Source: Alphaproteobacteria bacterium
GTDB lineage: Bacteria > Pseudomonadota > Alphaproteobacteria > JAVJVX01
Direction of reading: 5' to 3'
NCBI GenBank assembly: GCA_040220875.1
Contig: JAVJVX010000005.1
Span: 310,001 to 374,000 of the forward strand
DNA length: 64,000 bases
Position numbers and translations under genes: made by a program. Numbering within the stretch: position 1 is the stretch's first letter; every line of letters begins with the position of its first letter. Positions 1 to 10,290 of the stretch are shown in pieces. The notes under the pieces were generated by a model. It saw only the letters and a list, made by a program, of their open reading frames with translations. It did not search any database and was not told the origin of the DNA.

Positions 1-727
1 GCTCGACGCGCTGAAGCGCGGCTCGGCCCGGCGCGTGACGGCGGTGGTTCCCTATTACGGCTACGCCCGCCAGGACCGGAAATCCGGCCCCCGGACGCCG
101 ATTTCGGCCAAGCTGGTAGCCAATCTGATCACGGTGGCCGGCGCCAACCGGGTACTCACCATCGACCTCCATGCAGGCCAGATTCAGGGGTTTTTCGACA
201 TTCCGACCGACAACCTCTTCGCCGCCCCGGTCTTCGTTAAGGACATCATCGAGACCTATGACGGGGCGGACCTGATGATGGTCTCCCCGGATGTCGGCGG
301 GGTGGTGCGCGCCCGGGCCCTGGCAAAACGGCTTGACGCCGACCTCGCCATCATCGATAAGCGCCGGGAACGCGCCGGGGTGTCCGAAGTGATGAACATC
401 ATCGGTGATGTCGAGGGCCGCGACTGCATCCTGGTGGACGATATCGTCGATTCCGCCGGAACGCTGTGCAACGCGGCCGAGGCCCTGATGAATGCCGGGG
501 CTGCCACGGTGTCCGCCTATGTGACCCACGGGGTCCTCTCGGGGGGCGCGGTGGCCCGGGTGACGGCCTCTCCTCTCAAGAGTCTGGTGACCACGGACAG
601 CATTCAGGCGACCGAAGCAGTGAGGGTCGCCCACAACATGCGCCAACTGTCCGTCGCGCCGCTCCTCGGCGAGGCGATACAGAGAATCAGCTCCGAACGC
701 TCGGTATCGAGCCTGTTCGACGGATAA
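1..727 (+). CDS. prs: Ribose-phosphate pyrophosphokinase, 5' truncated by the window edge
   Basis: Makes PRPP from ribose 5-phosphate and ATP in the cytosol, feeding purine, pyrimidine, His, Trp and NAD synthesis. The frame is open from base 2 ([20 protein letters not shown]), so the true start lies before the window; 241 residues remain of a usual 310 or so. Visible family signatures are [10 protein letters not shown] near the cut end, the [16 protein letters not shown] stretch (metal and ATP site region), and the PRPP-binding loop [18 protein letters not shown]. It ends 50 bases before rplY, so the two may be co-transcribed. Identification is secure; the missing N-terminus contains part of the ATP site. 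Confidence 0.97.
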   Translation, partial: LDALKRGSARRVTAVVPYYGYARQDRKSGPRTPISAKLVANLITVAGANRVLTIDLHAGQIQGFFDIPTDNLFAAPVFVKDIIETYDGADLMMVSPDVGGVVRARALAKRLDADLAIIDKRRERAGVSEVMNIIGDVEGRDCILVDDIVDSAGTLCNAAEALMNAGAATVSAYVTHGVLSGGAVARVTASPLKSLVTTDSIQATEAVRVAHNMRQLSVAPLLGEAIQRISSERSVSSLFDG

Positions 728-777
728 CGCCCCGAGCGAATACGGGGTACGGGTAAGACGGCTTAAGGAGAAAGACA

Positions 778-1446
778 ATGGCCGAGTTGGGAACCATCAC
801 GGGAACCGTGCGCGAACGCACCGGCAAGGGCGCGGCCCGTCAGGCGCGACGCGAGGGTCGCGTTCCGGGAGTGGTGTACGGGGGCGATGACGAGCCGTTG
901 AGCATCGCGGTCGATCGCAACGTCCTCGAACGCGTATTGCACCAGCCCGGTTTCTTCGCCCGCCTGTTCGAGCTCAATGTCGGTAGCGACAAGATCAGCG
1001 TGCTGGCCCGCGACATCCAGTTGCATCCCGTGAACGAGGTCCCGCTGCATGTGGATTTCCTCCGGGTCGCCAAAGACGCGAAGATCGAAGTCGAGATTCC
1101 GGTGCACTTCCTGCGTGAGGAAGCGTCGCCCGGCCTCAAGCGCGGCGGCGTCCTCAACATCGTGCGTCATGAGGTGGAACTGCTCTGCCCGGCCAATGCG
1201 ATCCCCGAATTTCTCGAGGTGGACCTGACCGGACTCGAGATCGGCGACAGTGTGCATATCTCGAGCATTGCCCTGCCCGAGGGCGTGACGCCGACGATCA
1301 CCGACCGCGACTTTACCGTCGCCACCATCGCTGCCCCGACAGTACAGACCGAGGGCGAAGAGGCGGAGGAAGCCGCGGAGGCAGCCGAGGTCGCCGGCGG
1401 CGAAGAGGAAAAAGGTGGCGCGGCCGAAGGGGACGAGAAGGAATAA
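778..1446 (+). CDS. rplY: 50S ribosomal protein L25/general stress protein Ctc
   Basis: Binds 5S rRNA in the large ribosomal subunit. The 222-residue product is the long Ctc form: an N-terminal L25 domain (about residues 1-95, with ARQARREGRVPGVVYGG), a C-terminal beta domain (about 100-185) and a low-complexity tail of Glu, Ala and Gly with a GEEEKGG stretch. The ATG at 778 has a good Shine-Dalgarno, AAGGAG, 8 bases upstream. The acidic tail is common in alphaproteobacterial Ctc proteins. It sits between prs and pth, the usual prs-rplY-pth-ychF order in many proteobacteria, so joint expression is likely. Confidence 0.96.
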   Translation: MAELGTITGTVRERTGKGAARQARREGRVPGVVYGGDDEPLSIAVDRNVLERVLHQPGFFARLFELNVGSDKISVLARDIQLHPVNEVPLHVDFLRVAKDAKIEVEIPVHFLREEASPGLKRGGVLNIVRHEVELLCPANAIPEFLEVDLTGLEIGDSVHISSIALPEGVTPTITDRDFTVATIAAPTVQTEGEEAEEAAEAAEVAGGEEEKGGAAEGDEKE

Positions 1447-1472
1447 TCCCGCCCGGCCGCCTGGGGCAGATC

Positions 1473-2093
1473 ATGCGACTTGTGGCCGGTCTTGGAAATC
1501 CTGGCGGGCAGTATGCCGGCCACCGCCACAACATCGGCTTTATGGTGGCGGACCGGCTGGCCGAGGCCTACGGCTTCAGCAACTTCCGTGGCCGGTTTGA
1601 CGGCGAGGTCGCGGATGGCGTCATCGCCGGCGAGAAAATCGCGCTCCTGAAACCCCAGACCATGATGAACCTGTCCGGCCAGTCTGTGGGCGCGGCGCTG
1701 CGCTTCTTCAAACTCCAGCCTGAAAATCTCGTGGTGATCCACGACGAGCTGGACCTCGCCCCCGGCAAGGTCCGCGTCAAGTGCGGTGGCGGCGCCGGCG
1801 GACACAACGGGCTGAGGGATATCGACAGGGTGATCGGCCGCGAATATTGGCGAGTGCGCATCGGTATCGGACACCCCGGCGACAAAGGCCGGGTAACCGG
1901 TCACGTCCTGCGGAATTTTGACGAGGCGGAGGCGCTGTGGCGCGACGCGGTGATCGACGCCGTCGCCCGACATTTTCCGCTTATGGTGACGGGAGACGCA
2001 GAGCGGTTCATGACCGACGTCGCCCGGGACACCCGCCAGGCCCTGGCTGATTACGCCGCGCGTCAGGTGGACGACCGCGAGCAGGAGAATTAA
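1473..2093 (+). CDS. pth: Peptidyl-tRNA hydrolase
   Basis: Cleaves the ester bond of peptidyl-tRNAs released prematurely from the ribosome, recycling tRNA. The 206-residue protein has the family start LVAGLGNPGGQYAGHRHNIG, including the catalytic His and nearby Asn, then KPQTMMNLSG and the VIHDELDLAPGKVRVKCGGG block with the catalytic Asp. Length is typical for bacterial Pth (190-210). It lies 26 bases after rplY and 5 bases before ychF, so it is very probably translated from the same mRNA as ychF. Confidence 0.97.
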   Translation: MRLVAGLGNPGGQYAGHRHNIGFMVADRLAEAYGFSNFRGRFDGEVADGVIAGEKIALLKPQTMMNLSGQSVGAALRFFKLQPENLVVIHDELDLAPGKVRVKCGGGAGGHNGLRDIDRVIGREYWRVRIGIGHPGDKGRVTGHVLRNFDEAEALWRDAVIDAVARHFPLMVTGDAERFMTDVARDTRQALADYAARQVDDREQEN

Positions 2094-2098
2094 CGCCA

Positions 2099-3199
2099 AT
2101 GGGTTTTCAATGCGGCATCGTGGGCCTGCCCAATGTGGGCAAGTCCACCCTGTTCAATGCACTGACGGCGACCGCCAATGCAGAGGCGGCAAATTATCCG
2201 TTCTGTACAATCGAACCCAATGTCGGGCGCGTCGCTGTCCCGGATCCGCGGCTGGCGGAGATTGCGCGGCTCGCGAAATCCGCCCGCGTCGTGCCCACGC
2301 AGCTGGATTTTGTCGACATCGCAGGACTTGTCCGCGGCGCCAGCAAGGGAGAGGGGCTTGGCAACCAGTTCCTTTCCCATATTCGCGAAGTGGACGCGAT
2401 CGCCCATGTGCTGCGCTGTTTCGAGGATGACAACGTCACCCACGTGGAGGGCGCGGTGGACCCGGTCCGCGATGCGGAGATCGTCGAGACCGAACTCATG
2501 CTGGCCGATCTCGAGAGCCTCGAAAAAAGGATCCCGGCGGCACAGAAAAAATCACGGGGCCAGGACGATGCAGCAAGGACCCAGCTTGCCCTGATGGAGC
2601 GCGCGGCCGAATTGCTGCGTGAGGGACAGCCGGCGCGGCTGCTCGAAATCGACGATGCGGAAAGGCCACTTTTTCAACAGCTTCAGCTTCTCACCGCCAA
2701 GCCCGTCCTCTACGTCTGCAATGTCGAGGAGGCGGCGGCGGCGACGGGCAACGACCAGGCCCGCCGGGTCGAGGCCCGCGCGCGCGAGTTGGGGGCAGAA
2801 GCCGTCATCGTCTCGGCCGAAATCGAGGCGGAGGTGGCCCAGCTCGCGGATGACGAGGAAAAGGCCGCGTTTCTCGAAAGCCTCGGCCTTGCGGAATCGG
2901 GCCTTGCGCGGATCATTCAGGCCGGCTACGCGCTTCTCGATCTGATCACATTCTTCACCGCCGGTCCGAAGGAAGCCCGCGCGTGGACCGTCCGGCGCGC
3001 CGCGACGGCGCCCGAGGCGGCCGGTGCCATCCATAGCGACTTCCAGCGCGGCTTTATCTGTGCCGAAACGATTTCGTACGAGGATTACGTCAGGCATGGC
3101 GGTGAAGCAGGGGCGAAAGATGCCGGCCGCCTGCGCCAGGAAGGACGCGACTATATTGTTCGGGACGGCGACGTCATCCTGTTCCGCTTCAATGTCTGA
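2099..3199 (+). CDS. ychF: Redox-regulated ATPase/GTP-binding protein YchF
   Basis: An Obg-family P-loop NTPase that prefers ATP, associates with ribosomes and affects oxidative stress responses. Of 366 residues, the P loop GLPNVGKSTLFNALT is at about 9-23, switch II region DIAGLVRGASKGEGLGNQFL at about 76-95, a coiled-coil insertion near 130-200 and the C-terminal TGS domain with FFTAGPKEARAWTV and GDVILFRFNV. The specificity motif reads NVEE at the position of the canonical NKxD, as expected for YchF. Starts 5 bases after pth and ends 2 bases from the stop codon of the convergent aldolase gene. Confidence 0.97.
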   Translation: MGFQCGIVGLPNVGKSTLFNALTATANAEAANYPFCTIEPNVGRVAVPDPRLAEIARLAKSARVVPTQLDFVDIAGLVRGASKGEGLGNQFLSHIREVDAIAHVLRCFEDDNVTHVEGAVDPVRDAEIVETELMLADLESLEKRIPAAQKKSRGQDDAARTQLALMERAAELLREGQPARLLEIDDAERPLFQQLQLLTAKPVLYVCNVEEAAAATGNDQARRVEARARELGAEAVIVSAEIEAEVAQLADDEEKAAFLESLGLAESGLARIIQAGYALLDLITFFTAGPKEARAWTVRRAATAPEAAGAIHSDFQRGFICAETISYEDYVRHGGEAGAKDAGRLRQEGRDYIVRDGDVILFRFNV

Positions 3200-3201
3200 A
3201 G

Positions 3202-3894
3202 CTAGTCCGCGCGGGATTTTTGCTGGCCATAGGTCGCGAACTTCTCGATCGCTTCAGTGATTTCCGCATCCGTCAGCAGGATCGGCTCCGCGACCGCCAG
3301 CGCCGTCAGGTATTGCCCGGCCAGGGCCTCGACCTCGACCGCCAGTTCGAAAGCCGTCTCCAGATCGGCCCCCAAAGCGATCACACCGTGATTGGCGAGA
3401 AGACAGGCCTTGCGATCAGCCAGTGCGGCAAGCGCGTTATCCGAAAGTTGCTGGCTGCCATAGATGGCGTAGTCGGCGCACCGGATCGAAGCGCCGCCCG
3501 CGGCGGCGACCATGTAATGAAAGGGCGGGATATCGCGCCTCAGGCAAGAAAGCGCGGTGGCCGCCGGGGAATGGGTATGCACCACTGCGCCGGCATCGGG
3601 CCGGGTGAGATAGATATCGTGATGAAAGCGCCATTCGCTTGAAGGAAGCCGCGATCCCTCGGCCGCCTCGCCACCGCCGACGGCGATGCTCATTTCGGAA
3701 ATGTCGGACGGCACGAGATCGGAATAGCGCAGGCCGGTCGGCGTGATGAGAAATCCACCGCCGCTTCGCGCGCTGACATTGCCGGCGGCATTATGGTTGA
3801 TTCCGGCCGCATTCATGGCCCGGGCGGTCTCGATGATCCGGGTGCGCAGCGCATGGGGGCCGGGACCCTGGGAGTCAGCTCTGTCCTGCACCAT
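3202..3894 (-). CDS. Class II aldolase/adducin family protein, probable 5-methylthioribulose-1-phosphate aldolase
   Basis: Zinc-dependent class II aldolase fold of 230 residues, starting at an ATG (MVQDRADS) that overlaps the end of mtnA by 20 bases. Family landmarks are GNVSAR, PTGLRYSDL, the paired metal-ligand histidines in VVHTHSPAATALSC, and LLANHGVIALG. The family includes fuculose-phosphate aldolase and MtnB dehydratase. The order mtnP-mtnA-aldolase matches the Rhodospirillum rubrum genes whose products split 5-methylthioribulose 1-phosphate into dihydroxyacetone phosphate and methylthioacetaldehyde (DHAP shunt). That role is inferred from context; MtnB is the main alternative, but no mtnC, mtnD or mtnE is visible here. 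Confidence 0.85.
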   Translation of the reverse strand: MVQDRADSQGPGPHALRTRIIETARAMNAAGINHNAAGNVSARSGGGFLITPTGLRYSDLVPSDISEMSIAVGGGEAAEGSRLPSSEWRFHHDIYLTRPDAGAVVHTHSPAATALSCLRRDIPPFHYMVAAAGGASIRCADYAIYGSQQLSDNALAALADRKACLLANHGVIALGADLETAFELAVEVEALAGQYLTALAVAEPILLTDAEITEAIEKFATYGQQKSRAD

Positions 3895-5011
3895 CGGCAA
3901 CCTGTCCTTCCCGTCGTTCCGGATAGAGCGCCCGCAGCCCCGCCGGCGAGGCTTCGGCAATGCCGCGCTCGGTCACCAGCCCCGTCACCAGCCGGGCCGG
4001 CGTGACATCGAATGCGTAATTGGCCAGGGCCGCCCCTTCGGGCGTAATGCGGACGTGATGCAAGACGCCGGCCGCATCCACCCCGGCAAGATGGGAGACC
4101 TCCCGGCCATCACGCTCCTCGATGGGGATCTGACGGACGCCATCCGAAATTGCCCAGTCAATCGTCGGAAACGGTACGGCAGCGTAGAACGGTACTCCAT
4201 TATCGGCTGCCGCCAGAGCCTTCAGATACGTTCCGATCTTGTTGCACACATCGCCCCCGGCCGTAACACGATCGGCGCCGGTGATCATCACATCCACCCT
4301 GCCCCGCTGCATCAGATGGCCGCCCGCATTGTCCACAATCAGGGTATGCGGCACACCGTGCTGGGCAAGCTCCCAGGCCGTCAACGCGGCACCCTGGTTG
4401 CGTGGGCGGGTTTCGTCCACCCAGACATGGATGGGCAATCCGGCGTCATGGGCGAGATAAACCGGCGCCAGCGCCGTACCCCAGTCGAGGGTGGCAAGCC
4501 AGCCGGCATTGCAATGGGTCAGCACGTTAAGTGGCCCGGCCTGACCGGACTGCGACTTCCGCCTGTAGAGATCCTCGAACAGCCGCAGCCCGTTTTCGCC
4601 GATCGCCCGGCAAAGCGCCACGTCCTCCTCGCAGATTTCCGCTGCGCGCGCGTAGGCGGCCGCCACCCGTTCCGCCGGCGCCAACGGCACGAGGTGGCGG
4701 CGCATGTCCTCGATCGCCCAGCCCAGGTTGATGGCCGTCGGCCGCGTCGCCAGCAAGGCCTGGCAAGCGCGGTCCAGCGAGTGCTGTCCCGCGTCGACAC
4801 CAAGCGCCAGGCAGATGCCGTAAGCCGCTGTGGCGCCGATCAGCGGTGCCCCCCGGACGCGCATGTCCCGGATGGCCGCCACGGTCGCCTCCAAGGTGGT
4901 CAGCCGGGCAATCTCGAAGCGATGGGGGAGAAGCGTCTGGTCGATAATCTCGACCGACCGGCCGTCATCTGCGACCCAAATGGTGCGAAAGGGCTTTCCG
5001 TTGACGCGCAT
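3875..5011 (-). CDS. mtnA: S-methyl-5-thioribose-1-phosphate isomerase
   Basis: Converts 5-methylthioribose 1-phosphate to 5-methylthioribulose 1-phosphate in methylthioadenosine recycling. The 378-residue protein has the eIF2B-alpha-like fold; signatures include MRVRGAPLIGATAAYG near residue 50, THCNAGWLAT with the catalytic Cys, VDETRPRNQGAALTAWEL, and GADRVTAGGDVCNKIGTY with the catalytic Asp. Its 5' end is 47 bases after mtnP and its 3' end overlaps the aldolase start, so the three form one transcription unit. Length is slightly above the usual 340-370. Confidence 0.96.
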   Translation of the reverse strand: MRVNGKPFRTIWVADDGRSVEIIDQTLLPHRFEIARLTTLEATVAAIRDMRVRGAPLIGATAAYGICLALGVDAGQHSLDRACQALLATRPTAINLGWAIEDMRRHLVPLAPAERVAAAYARAAEICEEDVALCRAIGENGLRLFEDLYRRKSQSGQAGPLNVLTHCNAGWLATLDWGTALAPVYLAHDAGLPIHVWVDETRPRNQGAALTAWELAQHGVPHTLIVDNAGGHLMQRGRVDVMITGADRVTAGGDVCNKIGTYLKALAAADNGVPFYAAVPFPTIDWAISDGVRQIPIEERDGREVSHLAGVDAAGVLHHVRITPEGAALANYAFDVTPARLVTGLVTERGIAEASPAGLRALYPERREGQVADGAGQS

Positions 5012-5058
5012 GGCGTGAGCCTATCGCATTTCGCGCAATTTTGGGCCCCGATTCCGGC

Positions 5059-5946
<888 letters not shown>

Positions 5947-6000
5947 CCGCCGCTTCCAGACAGGTCCGCGCCGCGCCGGGGCGGCGCCGGTTGATGCCGG

Positions 6001-6786
6001 TTAATGAATGTCGGCCCAGATGCGCCGCTTGACGGCATAAAGCAGCCCCGCCAGCACCAGCAGGAACAGCATCACCTTGATCCCCAAGGCCTTGCGCTCC
6101 TCCAGCTCGGGCTCTGCCGCCCAGGCCAGGAAGAGGGTCACATCGCGCGACATCTGTTCGACCGTCGCCTCGGTGCCGTCGCCATACTCCACGAGCCCTT
6201 CCATCAGGGGCGGAATCATGGCGATCTGCCGGCCCTCAAAATACGGGTTGTAGTAAGTGCCTTCCAGCAGGTCGAAACCCTCGGGCGCCTCCTCATATCC
6301 GGTCAGGAGGGCGTGGATATAATCGGCGCCATGGGCGCGCGCCTTGACCACCACGGAAAGATCCACCGGCAGCGCGCCGTTGTTCGCCGCACGGGCGGCC
6401 GCGTCATTGGGAAACGGACGGGCGAAGGGGTCCGACGGGCGCGCCGGGCGCGTGAACATCTCGCCATCCTCGTTCGGGCCGTCCTCGACTTCCCAGTTTG
6501 CCGCGATCGCCTTGATCTCGGCCTCGCTGTATCCGAGGTCAGCGAGATTCCGGTAGTGGAGATGCTCCAGCGCGTGACAGGCGGCGCAGACCTCGAGATA
6601 GACCTGCAGGCCACGCTGCGCCGAGGCGCGCTCGAAGGTGCCGAAAATCCCCTCGAAACTCCAGTCGTGATCGGCCGGTGTTTTCGCGTCTCCCGCCGCC
6701 TGGGCGCCGAAGCCCAGACCCGCCGCCATCGCGGCGCTCAGCGTCAGCGTTTTCAGAACGGATGTCAGGCCTTGCATTCTTTTCAT
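6001..6786 (-). CDS. petC: Cytochrome c1 of the bc1 complex
   Basis: Membrane-anchored c-type cytochrome that passes electrons from the Rieske protein to soluble cytochrome c. Of 261 residues, 1-30 look like a Sec signal peptide ([13 protein letters not shown]). The haem is attached at C67-A-A-C70-H71, the likely axial Met lies in [10 protein letters not shown], and a C-terminal anchor helix ([15 protein letters not shown]) ends in the positive KRRIWADIH. The start overlaps the end of petB by 4 bases (ATGA). Third gene of the petABC operon. Confidence 0.96.
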   Translation of the reverse strand: MKRMQGLTSVLKTLTLSAAMAAGLGFGAQAAGDAKTPADHDWSFEGIFGTFERASAQRGLQVYLEVCAACHALEHLHYRNLADLGYSEAEIKAIAANWEVEDGPNEDGEMFTRPARPSDPFARPFPNDAAARAANNGALPVDLSVVVKARAHGADYIHALLTGYEEAPEGFDLLEGTYYNPYFEGRQIAMIPPLMEGLVEYGDGTEATVEQMSRDVTLFLAWAAEPELEERKALGIKVMLFLLVLAGLLYAVKRRIWADIH

Positions 6787-8000
6787 TCTCCCGCTCCCTT
6801 CAGAACCGGCTCGCTGATGCTTTTCGGCAGGGGCCGCGGTTTCTCGAACATCCCGACAAGCGGGATGAGCACCAGCAGGTGAAGGAAGTAGTACGCCGTC
6901 GCGATCTGGCCGATGACGATGAAATACCCTTCGGGCGGATTGGCCCCGACCCAGCCGAGCACAATGCCATTGGCGAGGAACACCCAGTAAATCTGCTTGT
7001 AGATCGGCCGGAACCGGGCGCTGCGCACCTTGGAACGGTCAAGCCACGGCAGGAAGAAAAACACCAGAATGGCGGCGAACATGAGCACCACGCCGAGCAG
7101 CTTGTCCGGCACCGCACGCAGGATCGCGTAGAAGGGCAGGAAGTACCATTCCGGCACGATGTGGGCCGGCGTCACCAGCGGATCGGCCGGAATGTAGTTG
7201 TCGGGATGGCCCATGAAATTGGGCGCGAAGAAGACGAACCCGGCCCACACGATCAGCAGCAGGCTCAGCCCGTACATGTCCTTGACCGTATAATAGGGAT
7301 GGAACGGGATCTTATCCTGTGGCCCGGTAGCGTCGATCCCCACGGGGTTGTTGGACCCGAAACGGTGCAACGCCCAGAGATGCAGGAAAACCACGCCGAC
7401 GATGACGAAGGGAAGCAGGTAGTGAAGCGAGAAGAAGCGCTTGAGGGTCGGGTTGCCGACCGAAAAGCCGCCCCACAGCCAGGTCACGATGTCCTCGCCC
7501 ACGAGCGGAATGGCTGAGAACAGGTTCGTAATGACCGTCGCACCCCAGAAGCTCATCTGGCCCCAGGGCAGGACGTAGCCCATGAAGGCGGTCGCCATCA
7601 TCAGGAGGAAGATGATGAGCCCCAGCCACCACAGCACCTCGCGCGGCGTTTTGTAGGAGCCGTAATAGAGGCCGCGGAAGATGTGGATATAGACCACGAT
7701 GAAGAAGATCGACGCGCCGTTCATATGGATGTAACGAAGCAGCCATCCGTAATTGACGTCGCGCATGATGCTCTCGACGCTGGCGAAGGCATGGTCCACA
7801 TGGGGCGTGTATTGCATGGCCAGCACCACGCCCGTCGCGATCATGACGACGAGGACGATGCCGGCGAGAGAGCCGAAATTCCACCAGTAGTTCAGGTTCC
7901 GCGGGGTCGGATAGTCAACCAGGTGCTCCTGCACATAGCTGAACAGCGGCAGGCGGTCGTCGAACCACTGGACGGACTTGCTTTTCCATTTTGTAGCCAT
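6783..8000 (-). CDS. petB: Cytochrome b of the bc1 complex
   Basis: Quinol-oxidising, haem-b-carrying membrane subunit of ubiquinol:cytochrome c reductase. The 405-residue protein shows eight hydrophobic segments. Signatures include [20 protein letters not shown], the Qo-site region [17 protein letters not shown] and, in the C-terminal half, [14 protein letters not shown] with the PEWY motif. Haem-ligand histidines sit in helices B and D (for example RYIHMNGAS and FSLHYLLPF). It starts 11 bases after petA and overlaps petC. Full-length and intact, so the chromosome encodes a functional bc1 branch. Confidence 0.97.
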   Translation of the reverse strand: MATKWKSKSVQWFDDRLPLFSYVQEHLVDYPTPRNLNYWWNFGSLAGIVLVVMIATGVVLAMQYTPHVDHAFASVESIMRDVNYGWLLRYIHMNGASIFFIVVYIHIFRGLYYGSYKTPREVLWWLGLIIFLLMMATAFMGYVLPWGQMSFWGATVITNLFSAIPLVGEDIVTWLWGGFSVGNPTLKRFFSLHYLLPFVIVGVVFLHLWALHRFGSNNPVGIDATGPQDKIPFHPYYTVKDMYGLSLLLIVWAGFVFFAPNFMGHPDNYIPADPLVTPAHIVPEWYFLPFYAILRAVPDKLLGVVLMFAAILVFFFLPWLDRSKVRSARFRPIYKQIYWVFLANGIVLGWVGANPPEGYFIVIGQIATAYYFLHLLVLIPLVGMFEKPRPLPKSISEPVLKGAGE

Positions 8001-8011
8001 TTGCTCTGCCC

Positions 8012-8569
8012 CTACCCGATCCTGACCAGCGTGTCCTCAACGAAGCTGTAATCCGGCACCAGAAGATTTTTTGGCGCCGGCCCTTTGCGCACCCGCCCCG
8101 AGGTGTCGTAGTGAGAGCCGTGGCAGGGGCAGAACCAGCCGTTCCACTCCCCCTTGGGCTGGCCCGGCTTTTGGCCCAGCGGCACGCAGCCGAGGTGCGT
8201 GCAGATGCCGACCATGATGAGCCATTCGGGTTTTTTCACCCGAGCAGCGTCCGCTTCGGGGTCCGGCAGGTCGCTTTCCGCAACCGCCCGGGCTGCCTCG
8301 ATTTCCCCGGCGGTCCGATGGCGGATGAAAACGGGCTTGCCGCGCCATTTCACAGTGATGGCCTGGCCCGGCTCGATTGCCGACAGGTCCAACTCGATGG
8401 AGGCCAGCGCCAGCACGTCAGCCGCCGGGTTCATCGAATCGACGAAAGGCCAGGCGACGGCTACGGCGCCCGCGACCCCGAAAGCGGTGGCGGTCAGCGT
8501 CAGAAAGTCCCGGCGGGTCTGGTCTTCTCCGCCCGGCGCGTCCCCGGCGGGATTGGCTTGGTCGGCCAT
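8012..8569 (-). CDS. petA: Rieske iron-sulfur subunit of the bc1 complex
   Basis: Carries the 2Fe-2S cluster that takes the first electron from ubiquinol. Of 185 residues, the N-terminus has a twin-arginine signal (TRRDFL at about 18-23) followed by a hydrophobic anchor (about 24-42), as expected for a folded cofactor protein exported by Tat. Cluster ligands are C123/H125 in CTHLGC (disulfide partner C128) and C147/H150 in CPCHGSHYD (C149 the other disulfide Cys). First gene of petABC; its promoter must lie in the 330-base gap shared with the divergent trmL. Confidence 0.97.
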   Translation of the reverse strand: MADQANPAGDAPGGEDQTRRDFLTLTATAFGVAGAVAVAWPFVDSMNPAADVLALASIELDLSAIEPGQAITVKWRGKPVFIRHRTAGEIEAARAVAESDLPDPEADAARVKKPEWLIMVGICTHLGCVPLGQKPGQPKGEWNGWFCPCHGSHYDTSGRVRKGPAPKNLLVPDYSFVEDTLVRIG

Positions 8570-8899
8570 GTGTCTTCCACCCCTTGTTACAGGTCAGCCA
8601 CTCTGTTGTCGTCCCGGTCCCCGGCGCCCGGATACCATATGGAACCCTGGCCGCCGATCTGTGCGACACGCTGTCGCAACGCTCGGGGGCCGGGACTTCG
8701 TGCCTGACGGTTCTTCCCGGTTTCCCGACAGTTTCAGGCTGGCAACCCCCCGATTATCCTTCCCCGCCGCGCTTCGTCGCGACCGGGAAGTCGGGGGAGG
8801 GTATACTCGAAAGGCGCTCCCTTGCAAAGGCTTGAGGGAGAAGGAAACCGGCCCTAAAAGCGCCGGGCCGGGCGGCTCCGCCCGGCGGCGGGGATTCCC
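8570..8899. other. Divergent intergenic region between petA and trmL
   Basis: A 330-base stretch without a convincing gene. It must hold the promoters of the petABC unit (minus) and of trmL (plus), but no clear -35/-10 pair stands out. Around 8755-8800 a GC-rich patch contains partly complementary runs (CTTCCCCG and CGGGAAG types), which could form a hairpin. Open frames here have no ribosome binding site or recognisable protein features and were not called. Confidence 0.5.
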
Positions 8900-9367
8900 A
8901 TGCGTCTTGCCCTTTTCGAACCGGACATACCCCAGAATGCGGGGGCGATGATGCGCCTCGGCGCCTGCCTCGGCGTGGGCGTCGACCTGATCGAGCCATG
9001 CGGCTTCGTGATCGGCAGCGCCGCCTTCCGTCGGGCGGGAATGGATTATCTCGACCACGTCGACTGGCGCCGCCATTCGAGCTGGGCGCATTTTCACGCC
9101 AATGCCTGCCGGCCGCCGGCCCGCCTCGTATTGCTGACAACGCAGGCGGAGACGGGCTATACCGATTTCCGGTTCCGCGAGACGGATATCCTGTTGCTGG
9201 GCCGCGAATCGGCCGGCGTGCCCGACCACGTGCATGAGCTGGCCGGAGCGCGTATATCCGTCCCGATGGCCCCGCATATGCGCTCGCTGAATGTCGCGAC
9301 AGCCGCGGCCATGGTGCTGGGGGAAGCCCTGCGCCAGACTGGCGGGCTTAACAACTGGCGCTTTTGA
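8900..9367 (+). CDS. trmL: tRNA (cytidine(34)-2'-O)-methyltransferase
   Basis: SPOUT-fold enzyme that methylates the ribose of the wobble nucleotide in tRNA-Leu isoacceptors. At 155 residues it has the usual length. Family motifs are [19 protein letters not shown] at the N-terminus, [16 protein letters not shown] in the middle, and the SAM-knot segment [20 protein letters not shown] near the C-terminus. The ATG at 8900 follows a GGGG-rich leader. Its stop is 20 bases before the preferred hemF start, so the two are probably co-transcribed. Confidence 0.95.
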   Translation: MRLALFEPDIPQNAGAMMRLGACLGVGVDLIEPCGFVIGSAAFRRAGMDYLDHVDWRRHSSWAHFHANACRPPARLVLLTTQAETGYTDFRFRETDILLLGRESAGVPDHVHELAGARISVPMAPHMRSLNVATAAAMVLGEALRQTGGLNNWRF

Positions 9368-9387
9368 CACTAGAGACGAGAAATCCG

Positions 9388-10290
9388 ATGCCCCCAGATA
9401 CCGCCACCGGCGCATCTGCCGACGAGACGTCCAGAAAACAGGCGGCCCGCTGGTTCCGGGAATTGCGCGACATGATCTGCGCCGAGTTCGAGGCGATCGA
9501 GACGGAACTTTCGGGCACCTGCGCCGATCTCGCGCCGGGCCGGTTCGAACGGACCGCCTGGCAGCGGGCCAAGCCGGGCGAGCCGGACCAGGGGGGCGGC
9601 GAGATGTCGGTCATGCGCGGCCGGGTCTTCGAGAAGGTGGGTGTCAATTTTTCCGAGGTATACGGAGAATTCTCGCCCGACTTCGCCAAGGAGATACCGG
9701 GCGCCGATGAAGATCCGCGCTTCTGGGCCGCCGGGATCTCGCTCGTCGCCCATATGCGCTCGCCCAAGGTGCCGGCGGTGCACATGAACACGCGCCATAT
9801 CATGACGACCAAAGGCTGGTTTGGCGGCGGGGCCGATCTGACGCCGATGGTCCCCGACGACGCCGACACGCGCGCGTTTCATGCCGCCCTCAAATCCGCC
9901 TGCGACCGGCACGGCGCGGATTACTACGACCGTTTCAAGGCCTGGTGCGACGAGTATTTCTTCCTGAAGCACCGCAACGAGCCGCGCGGCGTGGGCGGGA
10001 TTTTTTACGATTACCTGGACTCGGCCGACAAGCCCGGGGGTGGCTTCGCGGCCGATCTCGCTTTTACCCGCGACGTCGGGCGGGCCTTTCTCGAGATTTA
10101 CCCGAAACTGGTTCGCCGGCACATGAATGAAAGCTGGACCGACGCCGAGCGCGCCCACCAGCTCGAGCGCCGCGGGCGCTATGTGGAATTCAACCTTCTC
10201 TACGACCGGGGCACGAAATTCGGGCTGATGACGGGCGGCAATGTGGAAGCGATCCTGATGTCGCTGCCCCCCGAGGTCCGCTGGCCCTAG
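9388..10290 (+). CDS. hemF: Oxygen-dependent coproporphyrinogen III oxidase
   Basis: Decarboxylates coproporphyrinogen III to protoporphyrinogen IX using O2 in haem synthesis. The 300-residue protein has family blocks [55 protein letters not shown] and the C-terminal [20 protein letters not shown] at 9364 overlapping trmL is possible, but the ATG at 9388 is preferred because a GAGACGAG leader precedes it and the homologous region starts after it. The stop TAG lies in a CTAG that also forms the stop codon of the convergent cca gene. Confidence 0.96.
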   Translation: MPPDTATGASADETSRKQAARWFRELRDMICAEFEAIETELSGTCADLAPGRFERTAWQRAKPGEPDQGGGEMSVMRGRVFEKVGVNFSEVYGEFSPDFAKEIPGADEDPRFWAAGISLVAHMRSPKVPAVHMNTRHIMTTKGWFGGGADLTPMVPDDADTRAFHAALKSACDRHGADYYDRFKAWCDEYFFLKHRNEPRGVGGIFYDYLDSADKPGGGFAADLAFTRDVGRAFLEIYPKLVRRHMNESWTDAERAHQLERRGRYVEFNLLYDRGTKFGLMTGGNVEAILMSLPPEVRWP

